Below, in pieces: positions 1 through 9,430 of a stretch of 64,000 nt of DNA. Every line of letters begins with the position of its first letter. Position 1 is the first letter of the stretch. Source of the DNA: CAIRTM01 sp963723235 (GTDB taxonomy: Bacteria; Desulfobacterota; WTBG01; CAIYCZ01; CAIRTM01); contig CAVRPV010000001.1 of the NCBI GenBank assembly GCA_963723235.1, positions 1 to 64,000 on the forward strand, given 5' to 3'. A program made the position numbers and the translations under genes. The notes beneath the pieces were generated by a model. The model saw only the letters and a list, made by a program, of their open reading frames with translations, was not told where the DNA came from and did not search any database.

Positions 1-586
1 CCTTGCCCTGCCGGGTGATCGTGTATTCATCGTCGGACAGATCCACTACCGTGGACGGCTCCGAAATCAGCACGCCGATATCAAGCACCAGGTCAATTTG
101 TCGGCCGAAATAATCATCAATGACCTCACCCGAGTTCAAAAACTTCTCGCGCCACAGGGGTACGCTGGTTGAAATAAGCGGATTGCCCAGCTGTTCGCTC
201 AGTATATGACAGACATTGCTGGCAGGCACGCGGAAGCCGATATTTTTGCGTTTATAGAGCATGTAGCGGTTGACCTCCCGGGCCGCAGGCAGGATAAAGG
301 TATAGGGGCCCGGCAGATACCTGTTTATGAGCCGGTAAGCGCGGTTTGACACTTGGGCATATTCAGAAACGTGACTCAGGTCGTGCGAGATAAAGCTGAG
401 CGGGCTTTTTTCATCAAGGCCCTTGATGCGATAAAGCTTTTCCAGTGCTTTTTTATTATGCAGATCACAGCCAAGGCCATAAATGGTGTCGGTGGGGTAA
501 ACCACAAGCCCGCCTGCACGTAGCACTTCAACAGCCTTCTCAATAATGCGTGCCTGCGGGTTCGACTCATACATGCGCATTAACAT
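1..586 (-). CDS. Sua5/YciO/YrdC-family protein (threonylcarbamoyl-AMP synthase-like), C-terminus cut by window edge
   Basis: About 195 codons are present; the end lies beyond position 1. The protein has the YrdC-fold signature of the family: VVYPTDTIYGLGCD near residue 30, then a KSPLSFI motif near residue 60, and FILPA around residue 95. These match enzymes that use threonine, bicarbonate and ATP to make threonylcarbamoyl-AMP for tRNA t6A37. The short form without a C-terminal Sua5 domain, with a YciO-like motif arrangement, fits YciO rather than TsaC, so the role in t6A synthesis is likely but not certain. In-frame ATGs lie at 586, 580 and 574. An AGGAG at 601-605 favours one of the first two. 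It is followed on the same strand by the aminotransferase gene, separated by about 110 bp. Confidence 0.8.
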   Translation of the reverse strand, partial: MLMRMYESNPQARIIEKAVEVLRAGGLVVYPTDTIYGLGCDLHNKKALEKLYRIKGLDEKSPLSFISHDLSHVSEYAQVSNRAYRLINRYLPGPYTFILPAAREVNRYMLYKRKNIGFRVPASNVCHILSEQLGNPLISTSVPLWREKFLNSGEVIDDYFGRQIDLVLDIGVLISEPSTVVDLSDDEYTITRQGK

Positions 587-696
587 GGTAGCGGACCTGT
601 CTCCTGCGCCTTCTGCTGAAACGCGCCGGTTATTGACCATGACTATGTGTACAGTCGCTCAAAACCCGCCCCGTGGCTGCAGGCAGCGCCGGGTGT

Positions 697-1769
697 TCAG
701 GCTACAATGGATGTCCAGCCAAAACGGTCTTCAATACGGCCATACTGTATACCGGTCAGCTCGTCATACATTTTCAGGCTGAACGCGCCGGGCTCACTGG
801 TATTGACAGTATAATCACGTCCTTTATAACGCAGGGTGCCGACCGAGGAAATAACCGCTGCGGTTCCGGAACCGAAAATCTCCTCTACCCTGCCGGCCGC
901 AATGTCCTCACACAGGCGCTGTATGCTGATTTTTTCTTCATCAACCTGCATGCCCCAGGAGCGGGCGATCTGCATGACCGAATCGCGGGTAATGCCCGGC
1001 AGGATAGAACCGTTGAGCTGCGAGGTTACCAGGCGATCCTTGTATTTAAAGAAAATATTCATGGAGCCGACCTCTTCAACATACTCAAGGTTGACGCCGT
1101 CAAGCCACAGCACCTGATCATAGCCTGCGGCCTCGGCCTTCTTGGCGGGCAGCAGGGAGGCCGCATAGTTTGCGGCTGTTTTGCAAAACCAACGCCACCG
1201 CGAACCGCGCGCACGTACTGGTCTTCCACAATAATTCCGGTCGGCTTCATGCCGTTGGCATAATAGTGGCCCACGGGTGAACATATAATATAGAACAGGT
1301 AGGTCGAAGAGGTTTTCAGGCGGATCAGCGGATCCGTGGCAATCATGGTCGGCCGTATGTAGAGCGAGGAGCCTTCATCATGCGGAACCCAATCTTTATC
1401 AAGCGCAATAAGCTGCGCCATGGCCTGATATGTTTCCTCAACGTTAATTGTCGGCATGCATATGCGCTCAGCGGATGCGTTCATACGCTCAAGATTATCC
1501 CGTGCCCGGAAGAGTCCGATATGGCCATCCTGCTGCCGATAGGCTTTCAACCCTTCAAAAATTAGCTGCCCGTAGTGCAAACACATCGTTGCCGGGGAAA
1601 GCGAAAAATTACCAAACTGTTTAATGCAGGCATCATGCCAGCCCTTTTCCGGGGTATAGCTCATGGTCAGCATGCGGTCGGAAAACGCCTTGCCGAAATC
1701 AAATGCCTGTCCGGGAACAACTCCTCCCTTAAGTTTTCCGGGTTGAACCGGTTCAATTCTCACATCCAT
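697..1769 (-). CDS. ilvE: Branched-chain amino acid aminotransferase (class IV, PLP), one frameshift
   Basis: The protein carries out the last transamination in Ile, Leu and Val synthesis (or the first step of their breakdown) with PLP in the cytoplasm. Visible family motifs are FEGLKAYR near residue 75, YIRPTMIA near residue 130, and the lysine segment GGVGFAK followed by TAANYAASL, where the lysine forms the Schiff base. The second half holds QVLWLDG and EIFGSGTAAVIS. The reading frame breaks exactly behind the catalytic lysine codon, in the T4 run at 1179-1182 (A4 on the coding strand). One extra A restores a protein of about 358 residues, the normal length for the eukaryote-like class. 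This is most likely a homopolymer error rather than a dead gene. Start ATG 1769 follows an AGG. Confidence 0.9.
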
Positions 1770-2108
1770 TCAACACCTCGCGTATGAACGTTTTCACTGA
1801 TATACAAAGAGTTTTATGTATACTTCTGCCAGAGCACACTACGCGGGTATCTGCGTGCGCAGTTGCTGCCTTATTAGTATACTGCGGGCGGAAGCATACC
1901 AAAAAAATAAGGGGAAATCAAATGCGGCCTGCGCAGCCATATGCTCTATTCACACCCCACATTGGCTCTTGTCATTGTATAACGCTTGTGAGAAAATCGG
2001 AACAAACTTCCTGCGCATAATGACCGACGCCTGCGCACCGGCTCTGATGATCAGGAAAACCTTGTGAGAAAGAAGCCGGCGTTATTGATAATTACAATAA
2101 GAGGGCTT
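1770..2108. other. Intergenic region with a long-range inverted repeat
   Basis: This is the divergent spacer between ilvE and the lipoprotein gene and must hold both promoters. An imperfect inverted repeat pairs 1818-1830 (GTATACTTCTGCC) with 1887-1899 (GGCGGAAGCATAC), 11 of 13 Watson-Crick pairs. Short reading frames here have no convincing ribosome site or recognisable product, so I do not call a gene. Confidence 0.4.
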
Positions 2109-2783
2109 ATGCGTACCATAAAAATATGGATGCTTTTGGGAGTCGTTGTGTTGGCTGGGTGTGTTTCAAATTCCGTGACCGTGGTGCGGGATGATACATT
2201 TCAATCATCAAAGATGGCCTCACTGGCCTGTATGCCGTTTGTAAAGGGGCGCAGCTGCACCGAGGTTCCATCCGGAGGCAATGCCCTGCTTGACTGCAGG
2301 CTCTCTGCCATTAACTACCCCGTCGAATTCTACTCTGCCGGGGCATCGGAGGAGATTTCGCATATTCTGCATGAGGAACTGCAAAAAAAATACGGTCCGG
2401 CTGTGAAAGATTATGACGCAGGCATGTTCGGTTTCAGAAAGCTGGCGCGCGATAATCCGCACAGCACACTGCGGTTCCTGGCCGCAACTTGTGCACGTGA
2501 GCTTGGCGTTGAGTATGTGATGATCGGCATCCTTGAAAGCTATATCGAACGTGTAGGCAGCGCAAGCGGCATTGAGCGCCCCGCTTCTGTCGGTTTCAGA
2601 CTGTACCTTATGCATGCGGCCACGGAGTCCGTGGTTTTTGAAGGCTCCTTTGACGAAACGCAACAGGCCCTTTCTGAAAACATTTTGGACGCTTCGAATT
2701 TTTTCAAAAGAGGCGCCCGCTGGCTGACCGCCGGGGAACTTTCGCGCGATGGCATCACAGGCATTCTTGCGGACATACCATAA
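2109..2783 (+). CDS. Predicted lipoprotein, unknown function
   Basis: I do not recognise the family. The start at 2109 is chosen because an AAGAGGG ribosome site lies just upstream and the product then begins with a classical lipoprotein signal: MRT, a hydrophobic stretch and the lipobox VLAGC, with the lipidated Cys near residue 18. A longer frame from 2064 would spoil the signal. The mature part (about 205 residues) has several cysteines (SLACMPF, RSCTEVP, LLDCRL, ATCAREL) and a central motif GVEYVMIGILESY. That resembles outer-membrane-associated lipoproteins that sense or organise envelope components, but this is only a loose resemblance. No neighbour on the same strand suggests a pathway. 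Confidence 0.7.
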   Translation: MRTIKIWMLLGVVVLAGCVSNSVTVVRDDTFQSSKMASLACMPFVKGRSCTEVPSGGNALLDCRLSAINYPVEFYSAGASEEISHILHEELQKKYGPAVKDYDAGMFGFRKLARDNPHSTLRFLAATCARELGVEYVMIGILESYIERVGSASGIERPASVGFRLYLMHAATESVVFEGSFDETQQALSENILDASNFFKRGARWLTAGELSRDGITGILADIP

Positions 2784-3088
2784 ATTGTAGTTTACGCTGC
2801 ACAGAAAAAAGCGCTGCAATTCAACCGATTAAGAAATCGAAGCAACAAAAACAACACCCCGGATACGCAGAAGCACGCCTGTGCACCTTGGTTCCGACTA
2901 TTGTCGGGACTGCCCGAGCGACGCGAGTGGACGCGGGTGATGTGCAGTACAGCGTATTCTAACGGCGCGGGGATCCTCTCATTATGCACTTGCTTTCTGA
3001 CCTGTATGCCCTGTAATATTTAAGCACAGCACGCCGCCTCCCTGGAGCGTGCTGAATACAATTTAATAACCTGCATGTACAAGGTCCC
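2784..3088. other. Intergenic spacer, no gene seen
   Basis: About 300 bp between the lipoprotein and the glucan synthase gene. It has one small palindrome, CCGAC-TATT-GTCGG, near 2896-2910. I see no credible coding frame and no clear terminator; the promoter of the downstream gene is presumably in the last 80 bp. Confidence 0.4.
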
Positions 3089-5749
3089 ATGAGAAGAATA
3101 ACAAACATAATTATCATTCTGGCTGTTTCGGTTATATTTTTCAGTTTCTGGTCCCTGATGAACAAACCGGAGAGTGCCCCATCCTGGCCCGGCCGCATTC
3201 AGGGTTTTTCCTTCTCTCCCATGCGGGCGTGGAATAACCCCATACAAAAAAATTTCCCGACTGAAACCGAAATTGAAGAAGACCTGCAGCTGCTGGCAAA
3301 AAAAACCAATGCGATCCGGACCTATTCGGTCGAATCCACCCTGGCCGCTATTCCGTCCCTGGCAAAAAAACACGACTTGAATGTTGCCCTGGGCGCGTGG
3401 CTGAGCCCTGATCTTGAGGCCAACGAAGAGCAGATTGCCACGGTCATCCGGGTGGCCAGGGAAAATTACCGCAATGTCGTCCGGGTGTTTGTGGGCAGCG
3501 AGTCGCTCTATCGCCAGGATATTACAGTCAAACAGCTTATCGACTATATTGACCGGGTTCAGGCCCAGCTGCAGGTTCCCGTCAGCACGGCCGAGCCCTG
3601 GCATATCTGGATAAAGTACCCGGAACTGGGCGCCCATGTCGATTTCATCGGCACCCATATGCTTCCCTACTGGGAAGGCGTCAAGATGGAAACAGCTGCG
3701 GACTACATCATCGACAAGATGGAGCTTCTCAAAACGACATTTCCCGGCAAGCAGGTGGTTATCGCCGAAGTCGGCTGGCCGAGCAACGGCCGAACCAGGG
3801 GAGAAGCGGTGTCTTCGCTTGCCAATCAAGCCCTGTTTTTGCGGAATTTTTTGAACAAGGCCGAAGACCTTGACTACATTTACTACGTCATGGAGGCCTT
3901 CGACCAGCCCTGGAAAAGGAAAAACGAAGGTTCGGTCGGCTGCTACTGGGGCGTATACGATTTGTACCGCCATTTAAAATTCCCGTTCAAGGCGCCCATT
4001 GTAGGCATTCCCGAATGGCGCGTACTGGCCGGCATCTCAATCGTGATCGCTATGATCACGATTTCCCTGCTGCTCATCGACAGCATTTCCCTGGGGCATT
4101 ACGGCCGCGGATTCCTTGCCGGCATAGCCTTTCTGGCGGCAAGCGGTGCGGTCTGGATCGTTTACAGCTATTCACAGCAGTATCTTACCGTCTCCATTAT
4201 CATTGTCGGATGCCTCATGCTGCTGGGGATCACCGGCGTGGCGATTGTGCTGATGACGGAAGCCCATGAATGGGCCGAGGCTATCTGGACGACCCGGATG
4301 CGGCGGCCCCTGACTCCGGTTGCGGCCCCGGAAGAATCGCTTCCCATGGTATCCATCCATGTGCCGGCCTACAATGAGCCGCCGGACATGATGATCGAAA
4401 CCCTGAATGCCCTCGCAGCTCTGGATTATCGCCGCTTTGAAGTTATCGTCATGGACAACAACACCCGGGATCCGGCCGTCTGGCAACCGGTGGAGGATCA
4501 TTGCAGAAAGCTCGGGCCGAAGTTCCGCTTCTTCCACGAGGGGCAGCTCAAAGGCTTCAAGGCCGGCGCCCTGAACTACTGTCTCAAACAGACTGCGCCC
4601 GATGCGGAAGTCATAGCTGTCATCGACAGCGACTATATGGTTACCCCTGACTGGCTGAAAGACCTCGTTCCCCAGTTTTTGAAACCATCGGTTGCCATTG
4701 TTCAGGCCCCGCAGGACTACCGGGATGAGGCCGAAAATCTTTTCAAGGCAATGTGTTACGCCGAATACTGCGGTTTTTTCCATATCGGCATGGTCACCAG
4801 AAATGAACGCAATGCAATCATTCAGCACGGCACCATGACCATGGTGAGAAAGTCCGTGCTGGAAGAGGTCGGCGGGTGGGCCGAGTGGTGCATCACCGAA
4901 GACGCCGAACTGGGCTTGAGGATATTCGAAAAAGGATATGAGGCCCTGTATACCTCACGAAGCTACGGCCGCGGGGTCATGCCGGATGTTTTTACCGACT
5001 TCAAAAAACAGCGCTACCGCTGGGCCTATGGCGCGATTCAAATCATGCGCTACCATGCCGGCGAGCTGCTGGGCAAAGACAAAAGCCGCCTGACCCTGGG
5101 CCAGCGCTATCATTTCATAGCGGGCTGGCTTCCCTGGATTGCCGACAGCATCAACCTGTTTTTTACCTTTGCCGCCCTGTCGTGGTCCATCGGCATGATA
5201 TACTGGCCCAAAAAATTTGACCCGCCCATGGTCATTCTTTCGTCTGTGCCGCTGGCGTTTTTCGTATTTAAAATTGCAAAAATGTTTTACCTGTACCGCA
5301 ACCGTGTCGGAGCCACCCTTACCCAGACATTTGCCTCCGCGCTTGCCGGTTTGTCACTGTCACATACCATTGCCAAGTCCATCTTCTATGGTGTTGTCAC
5401 ACGGAACCTGCCGTTTTTCAGAACACCGAAAATGGTAGGCGGCAAGGTGTTCTGGAACGCCCTGCAATCAGCCCGCGAAGAGGGCCTGATGTTTTTGGCG
5501 CTCCTGTTTGCCGCCGGCACTGTCATCAGGGTACAGGGCACAGAAACGACCGATGTACTCGTGTGGGTAGCGGTCCTGCTGATTCTGTCGATTCCCTACT
5601 GCGCTGCTGTCGCCATGTCCTGGATCAGTGCCTTTTCGCGCCTGTCCGCTCAAAAGCTCATCAGCAGCATAACAGCCCCGCCTGTCATGATTGCTCCCGA
5701 GGCGACTCCGGAGCAGTCTTCCGGCCTGTCCGGGCAAAGCGGCTCCTGA
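3089..5749 (+). CDS. NdvB-like beta-glucan synthase: GH17 domain fused to membrane GT2
   Basis: The 886-residue protein joins two enzymes. Residues 1-25 form a membrane anchor. Residues about 35-300 are a glycoside hydrolase 17 domain with the two expected catalytic glutamates in FVGSESLY (Glu138) and IAEVGWPSNG (Glu227). Residues 310-395 give three membrane helices. Residues about 415-720 are a processive GT2 domain with VPAYNE, the DSD metal site (513-515), TED (603-605) and QRYRW (641-645), followed by further membrane helices. This order and length match Pseudomonas NdvB and Bradyrhizobium-type beta-1,3(1,6)-glucan synthases, where the GT2 part polymerises UDP-glucose and the GH17 part remodels or cyclises the chain. 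The product is inferred to be a periplasmic or exported beta-glucan. No helper genes sit next to it. Confidence 0.85.
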   Translation: MRRITNIIIILAVSVIFFSFWSLMNKPESAPSWPGRIQGFSFSPMRAWNNPIQKNFPTETEIEEDLQLLAKKTNAIRTYSVESTLAAIPSLAKKHDLNVALGAWLSPDLEANEEQIATVIRVARENYRNVVRVFVGSESLYRQDITVKQLIDYIDRVQAQLQVPVSTAEPWHIWIKYPELGAHVDFIGTHMLPYWEGVKMETAADYIIDKMELLKTTFPGKQVVIAEVGWPSNGRTRGEAVSSLANQALFLRNFLNKAEDLDYIYYVMEAFDQPWKRKNEGSVGCYWGVYDLYRHLKFPFKAPIVGIPEWRVLAGISIVIAMITISLLLIDSISLGHYGRGFLAGIAFLAASGAVWIVYSYSQQYLTVSIIIVGCLMLLGITGVAIVLMTEAHEWAEAIWTTRMRRPLTPVAAPEESLPMVSIHVPAYNEPPDMMIETLNALAALDYRRFEVIVMDNNTRDPAVWQPVEDHCRKLGPKFRFFHEGQLKGFKAGALNYCLKQTAPDAEVIAVIDSDYMVTPDWLKDLVPQFLKPSVAIVQAPQDYRDEAENLFKAMCYAEYCGFFHIGMVTRNERNAIIQHGTMTMVRKSVLEEVGGWAEWCITEDAELGLRIFEKGYEALYTSRSYGRGVMPDVFTDFKKQRYRWAYGAIQIMRYHAGELLGKDKSRLTLGQRYHFIAGWLPWIADSINLFFTFAALSWSIGMIYWPKKFDPPMVILSSVPLAFFVFKIAKMFYLYRNRVGATLTQTFASALAGLSLSHTIAKSIFYGVVTRNLPFFRTPKMVGGKVFWNALQSAREEGLMFLALLFAAGTVIRVQGTETTDVLVWVAVLLILSIPYCAAVAMSWISAFSRLSAQKLISSITAPPVMIAPEATPEQSSGLSGQSGS

Positions 5750-5781
5750 TCCGGTTTTTTCCGCTCAACACTATGTATCGG

Positions 5782-6062
5782 CATCCAGTCCGGCAGCCCT
5801 ATGCCCGGTGTATGCATATGGCTTGAAACGGGGTTCTCTGTGCCTCTGGGAACCGGTCGCAATGTGCGATCGGTTCATCTGTTCAGGTATGGTTTGAGAC
5901 TTTGACCCCAGAACTACCGATACTTCTTCCCGCGTCAACTCAACCATCAAATCGGATGGAAAGCGGTTTAAGTTTCTTTTTATCTGCTCATTCGGGCGCT
6001 TGGTGGACAGCCATACAGTTCAGCCAGATCAAAATCAAGGATTGTTTTCTGGCCGTGAACAC
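5782..6062 (-). pseudogene. Decayed ORF6N-domain (phage antirepressor-like) gene fragment
   Basis: Reading the minus strand in shifting frames reveals an ORF6N domain. First comes GQKTILDFDLAELYG (about 6055-6010). After a frame change comes NEQIKRNLNRFPSD, then LTREEVSV, and finally HREPRFKPYAYT near 5850-5800, matching the family's RNxxRFPxDF, LTxEE and RYxPYAFTE motifs. There is no start, the frame breaks at least once, and the C-terminal half of such proteins is missing. ORF6N and Bro-N proteins are mobile phage-type genes, so this is probably a scar of an accessory gene between two housekeeping genes. It explains most of the 450-bp gap between 5749 and 6198. Confidence 0.6.
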
Positions 6063-6197
6063 TTAAAATTTTTCACTGATTATTTCCGGATCGCAGGAGA
6101 GCTTGACTGAAAACGATTTTCTGGAGTCTTGCATGAACCCCTCCTTTGTATGGAAATTCTATGGTTGTGTGACTGTATCAGACAGCGCCATTTACTG

Positions 6198-8060
6198 TCA
6201 GAGGTCTGCAATTTCAAGCCGGGCGAGGCGCTCGTCAAAAAGTTTTTTAAAGTCGTCAGCTTGCGCTGTGTCATGGGAAAGCTCATCAAACAGGCGGTCA
6301 ATGTCGGCATCACAGCGGCTGATGACTTTTGAAAGCTCGACAATGCGCAGGGCCTCGCCGCTTTCAGACGCGCTCTGCATGGCTGCGCTTGCGCGGGCGA
6401 GCTCAGTCTCGCAGGCCTCGATCGCGGCCTCGGTCGCGGCGATCTTTTTTTCAAGCGGCCCAAGCACGCGGCTGCGCTCGCTGATAATGTCCGAGCGCAG
6501 TTTGCGCATTTCTTTTTTTGAAAATTTCTGCTCAGGCAGTGCGGCTTCAGTGCTGTCTGCCGCTCCGGTCCGGCCTTCCTCCTGCCAGCCGATACGATCG
6601 AGAAATTCCTGATAACGGCCCTCGAAAATATCGATGCGCCCGTTTTGAAATATCACCAGACGCTCGGCAAGGGCATGCAGAAACAGCTCATTGTGCGTAA
6701 CCATGATGACCGCTCCGTCAAAGTTATCAAGAGCGGCAATCAGGGCGTCGCAGGACTGCATGTCCAGGTGGTTAGTGGGCTCATCCAGCACCAGCAGGTT
6801 CACCGGCGTTGCCAGGATTTTGCCAAGCATCACCCGGCTTTTTTCTCCGCCGGAAATAACCGAGATTTTTTTCAGCGCGTAGTCACCCTCAAACATCATG
6901 GCCCCGCAAATATCGCGCGCCAGCTGGCGTTCAACCTGTGTGTCGGCTGACATGATTTCCTCTTCAATTGTGCGCGTGCCGATGAGCGAGGCAATGTTGG
7001 TCTGCTCAAAAAAACCCATGCACACATTCTGATGCCAGGAAACCTCTCCCTGCTTGGGCTGCAGTGTTCCCGCCAGCAGTTTCAGCAGCGTGGTTTTACC
7101 GCGGCCGTTGGGCCCGACCACGCAGATGCGATCTCCGCGTCCGACCGTCAGATTGAAGTTTTCAATCAGGGGGTTGGCCGCATCGTAGCTGAATGAAACT
7201 CCGGATGCGCTGCCGGCGAACCTGGCATTAAAGGGGCAGCTGCGGAAGGAAAATTCAAGCGTCTTAATGTTTTCGAGCTTTTCGCTGCGTCCCTGTTTCT
7301 CAAGGGTTTTGACACGGGACTGCACCATCCCGGCCAGGCGTGCCTTGGCCCGGAAGCGCGAGATGAACAGCTCCATCTCCTTGCGTTTGCGATCATCATT
7401 GAGACGGGTTTTTTCATGAATTTCTTCATCCTGCGCGATCTGGGCATAAAACTTTTCGGTGCTGCCCGCAATTTTGCGAATACGGTTGCGGTGAATGCCC
7501 AAGGTGTGTGTGACGATTTTGTCCATGAAACTGCGGTCATGGGTGATGAGCAGCAGCTCATGGGGCCAGGTTTTCAGAAAACCCTCTATCCAGCGAATGG
7601 ATGTAATATCAAGGTAATTGGTGGGCTCGTCCAGCAGCAACAGGTCGGGCTCGCTTACCAGCACCGTGGCCAGATTCAACCTGACCTGGAATCCGCCGGA
7701 AAACTCATGCGGAGAGCGCAGCATCTGATCAGGGTCAAAGCCGAGTCCGGCAAGAATTTTTTCAGCTTTCCAGGCATGATGCTCATGCCCGGCAGGCAGG
7801 CCCGCGGCAGCTTCATCAAGAACGCTCGCGCGGGTAAAGTGGAGGTGCTGCTGCACATAGCCGATGCGGTACCCGCGCGGAATTGAAATGCTGCCTGAGT
7901 CGGGTTGCTCAAGACCTGCCAGAAGGCGGAACAGGGTGGTTTTGCCATGTCCGTTGCGTCCGACCAGGCCGACGCGTTCACGCCGGTTGATCTGAAAATT
8001 CGCCTCGTCGAACAGGGCCTGGCGGCCGTAGCCTTTGGAAAGATTTTCCGCGCTGATCAT
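6198..8060 (-). CDS. ABC-F family ATPase (Uup/YheS-like)
   Basis: The 620-residue cytoplasmic protein has two ABC ATPase domains and no membrane segment. Domain one has Walker A GRNGHGKTT (residues 34-42), signature EFSGGFQ (119-125) and Walker B LLLLDEPTNYLD. A basic linker of about 80 residues (220-300) follows. Domain two has GPNGRGKTT (316-324), signature VISGGEKSR (401-409) and LLVLDEPTNHLD. A charged, coiled-coil-prone tail of about 110 residues ends the protein. This is the ABC-F layout; members bind the ribosomal E site and modulate translation or relieve stalling. The tail and linker fit the YheS/Uup branch better than a dedicated antibiotic-protection protein. The gene stands alone. 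Confidence 0.88.
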   Translation of the reverse strand: MISAENLSKGYGRQALFDEANFQINRRERVGLVGRNGHGKTTLFRLLAGLEQPDSGSISIPRGYRIGYVQQHLHFTRASVLDEAAAGLPAGHEHHAWKAEKILAGLGFDPDQMLRSPHEFSGGFQVRLNLATVLVSEPDLLLLDEPTNYLDITSIRWIEGFLKTWPHELLLITHDRSFMDKIVTHTLGIHRNRIRKIAGSTEKFYAQIAQDEEIHEKTRLNDDRKRKEMELFISRFRAKARLAGMVQSRVKTLEKQGRSEKLENIKTLEFSFRSCPFNARFAGSASGVSFSYDAANPLIENFNLTVGRGDRICVVGPNGRGKTTLLKLLAGTLQPKQGEVSWHQNVCMGFFEQTNIASLIGTRTIEEEIMSADTQVERQLARDICGAMMFEGDYALKKISVISGGEKSRVMLGKILATPVNLLVLDEPTNHLDMQSCDALIAALDNFDGAVIMVTHNELFLHALAERLVIFQNGRIDIFEGRYQEFLDRIGWQEEGRTGAADSTEAALPEQKFSKKEMRKLRSDIISERSRVLGPLEKKIAATEAAIEACETELARASAAMQSASESGEALRIVELSKVISRCDADIDRLFDELSHDTAQADDFKKLFDERLARLEIADL

Positions 8061-8282
8061 TTCTGCCTGTTCACATAGTACAGCAGGTTTGCCGCCATAG
8101 TGCTGCCGTCAGCCTGCGCAACAAAACCGGCTTCTTGTTTTGGGAAGATGCTCAGTGTGCTTCGGGGCGCTCACAGCGAGGTGCGGCGTTCATTCAGGGC
8201 TGTAGCTTAAAGAAAAACCCTGTACGCGTCAACAATAAATACCGTCAAGGGCATCATTTCCCGCATCTTTACATGTTTTTTA

Positions 8283-8311
8283 TTGACTTACCGGGCGCTC
8301 AAATTTATAGT
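8283..8311 (+). promoter_or_regulatory. Sigma-70 promoter for the beta-barrel gene
   Basis: TTGACT (8283-8288), 17 bp, then TATAGT (8306-8311). The leader of about 75 nt ends in AGGAG (8383-8387), seven bases before the ATG at 8395. The rest of 8061-8282 holds nothing I can identify. Confidence 0.75.
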
Positions 8312-8394
8312 GGGCGGGTTTAAATAAATTTTATTTAAGAATTAACAGAAACCCCTATACAAGGTATCGAAGACAACACGAGAGGAGACATTGA

Positions 8395-9315
8395 ATGAAA
8401 CGGTTTTTTGGTATTGCAATATGCTTGACGGCACTTATGGTGGCGGGTTCTTCTGCATGGGCCGCTGATGACGGCCCGTTTGATCAGTATATCCGGCCGT
8501 TGAGTAATCCGGTCTACAATATCGACCCCCGCAATGAAACTACGCTGCGGGTCGTGCACCTGCAGCAGAGACTTCCGAGCCACGTCAAGACAACGATCGG
8601 TCGTGTTGATCTGGATGGCGATTTAAATGTAACGGCTTTGCAGCTGACCTATGCGTTCAACGAGCGGTTTTCGCTTGTCGCTGAAAAAACCGGCTATATT
8701 GATTTTAATCCCGACAATACCCTGAGTGATGAAACCGGTTGGGCCGACTATGGCGCCGGCGTCAAGTACGCCCTCATCTATGATCCCGACAACAAATTTA
8801 TCCTGTCCAGCCGCGTGCTTTTTGAGCTGAGTCAGGGCAGCAGTGATGTGTTTCAGGGCAATGGCTCAGGCAATGTCACGCCTTCGCTGCACTTTCTGAA
8901 GGGCTTTGATAAATTGCAGCTGGTCGGTGGCGCCGGCATCACCATCCCGTTTGACAGCGGCGAGGAGAGTACCGTGATGTTTGACACCTGGCATGCCAGC
9001 TACGCGGTGACTCCGTGGTTCTTCCCGCTGATTGAGCTCAACCACTTCCGCGTGATTGATGACGCGAATGAAAGAGGCCTGGTGCCCGGCATCGTGACTT
9101 TTGAGGGCGGTGATTTAATCAACTTCGGAGCTTCTCATGGAGAGCGCAACAAGGATATCGTGACCCTGGCCATCGGCAGCCGTTTCCGCGTGCTGCAGGA
9201 TGTCGCCTTTATAAAGAACATGGACCTTGGCGTCGGCTATGAGTTCCCGCTGACTGACAAGAATGAAAACCTGATGGAAGACCGCTGGACGTTTGACGTG
9301 GTTTTCTATTTCTAA
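8395..9315 (+). CDS. Predicted outer-membrane beta-barrel protein
   Basis: The 306-residue product begins with a clear signal peptide (MKRFFG, hydrophobic core, cleavage after SSAWA near residue 22). The mature chain alternates polar and hydrophobic residues in short strands such as LNVTALQLTYAF, RFSLVAEKTGYI and IVTLAIGSRFRV, and ends in FDVVFYF. A C-terminal aromatic Phe is typical for substrates of the BAM complex. I infer a barrel of roughly 12 strands. Its cargo or function is not evident. It has its own promoter upstream and a strong terminator 30 bp downstream, so it is a single-gene unit. Confidence 0.75.
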   Translation: MKRFFGIAICLTALMVAGSSAWAADDGPFDQYIRPLSNPVYNIDPRNETTLRVVHLQQRLPSHVKTTIGRVDLDGDLNVTALQLTYAFNERFSLVAEKTGYIDFNPDNTLSDETGWADYGAGVKYALIYDPDNKFILSSRVLFELSQGSSDVFQGNGSGNVTPSLHFLKGFDKLQLVGGAGITIPFDSGEESTVMFDTWHASYAVTPWFFPLIELNHFRVIDDANERGLVPGIVTFEGGDLINFGASHGERNKDIVTLAIGSRFRVLQDVAFIKNMDLGVGYEFPLTDKNENLMEDRWTFDVVFYF

Positions 9316-9341
9316 GGCTGTATGCTTTTATCGGCACGCTG

Positions 9342-9374
9342 AAGACTGCCTGCAAAAACAGGCAGTCTTTTTTT
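9342..9374 (+). terminator. Rho-independent terminator
   Basis: AAGACTGCCTG and CAGGCAGTCTT form a perfect 11-bp stem around a short A-rich loop, directly followed by a T tract. It closes the beta-barrel transcription unit. Confidence 0.9.
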
Positions 9375-9430
9375 GTGTCTGCATGCCTGCATTACCCCGG
9401 CCTGCATATCTGCGCAGTACATTCGGAATG

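Noticed and set aside
673..1263. Long plus-strand frame opposite ilvE
   Set aside because: It is antisense to a well-conserved aminotransferase and has no family resemblance or ribosome site.
3020..3973. 317-codon minus-strand frame opposite the glucan synthase
   Set aside because: Shadow of the GH17 domain codons; the translation has no recognisable domain.
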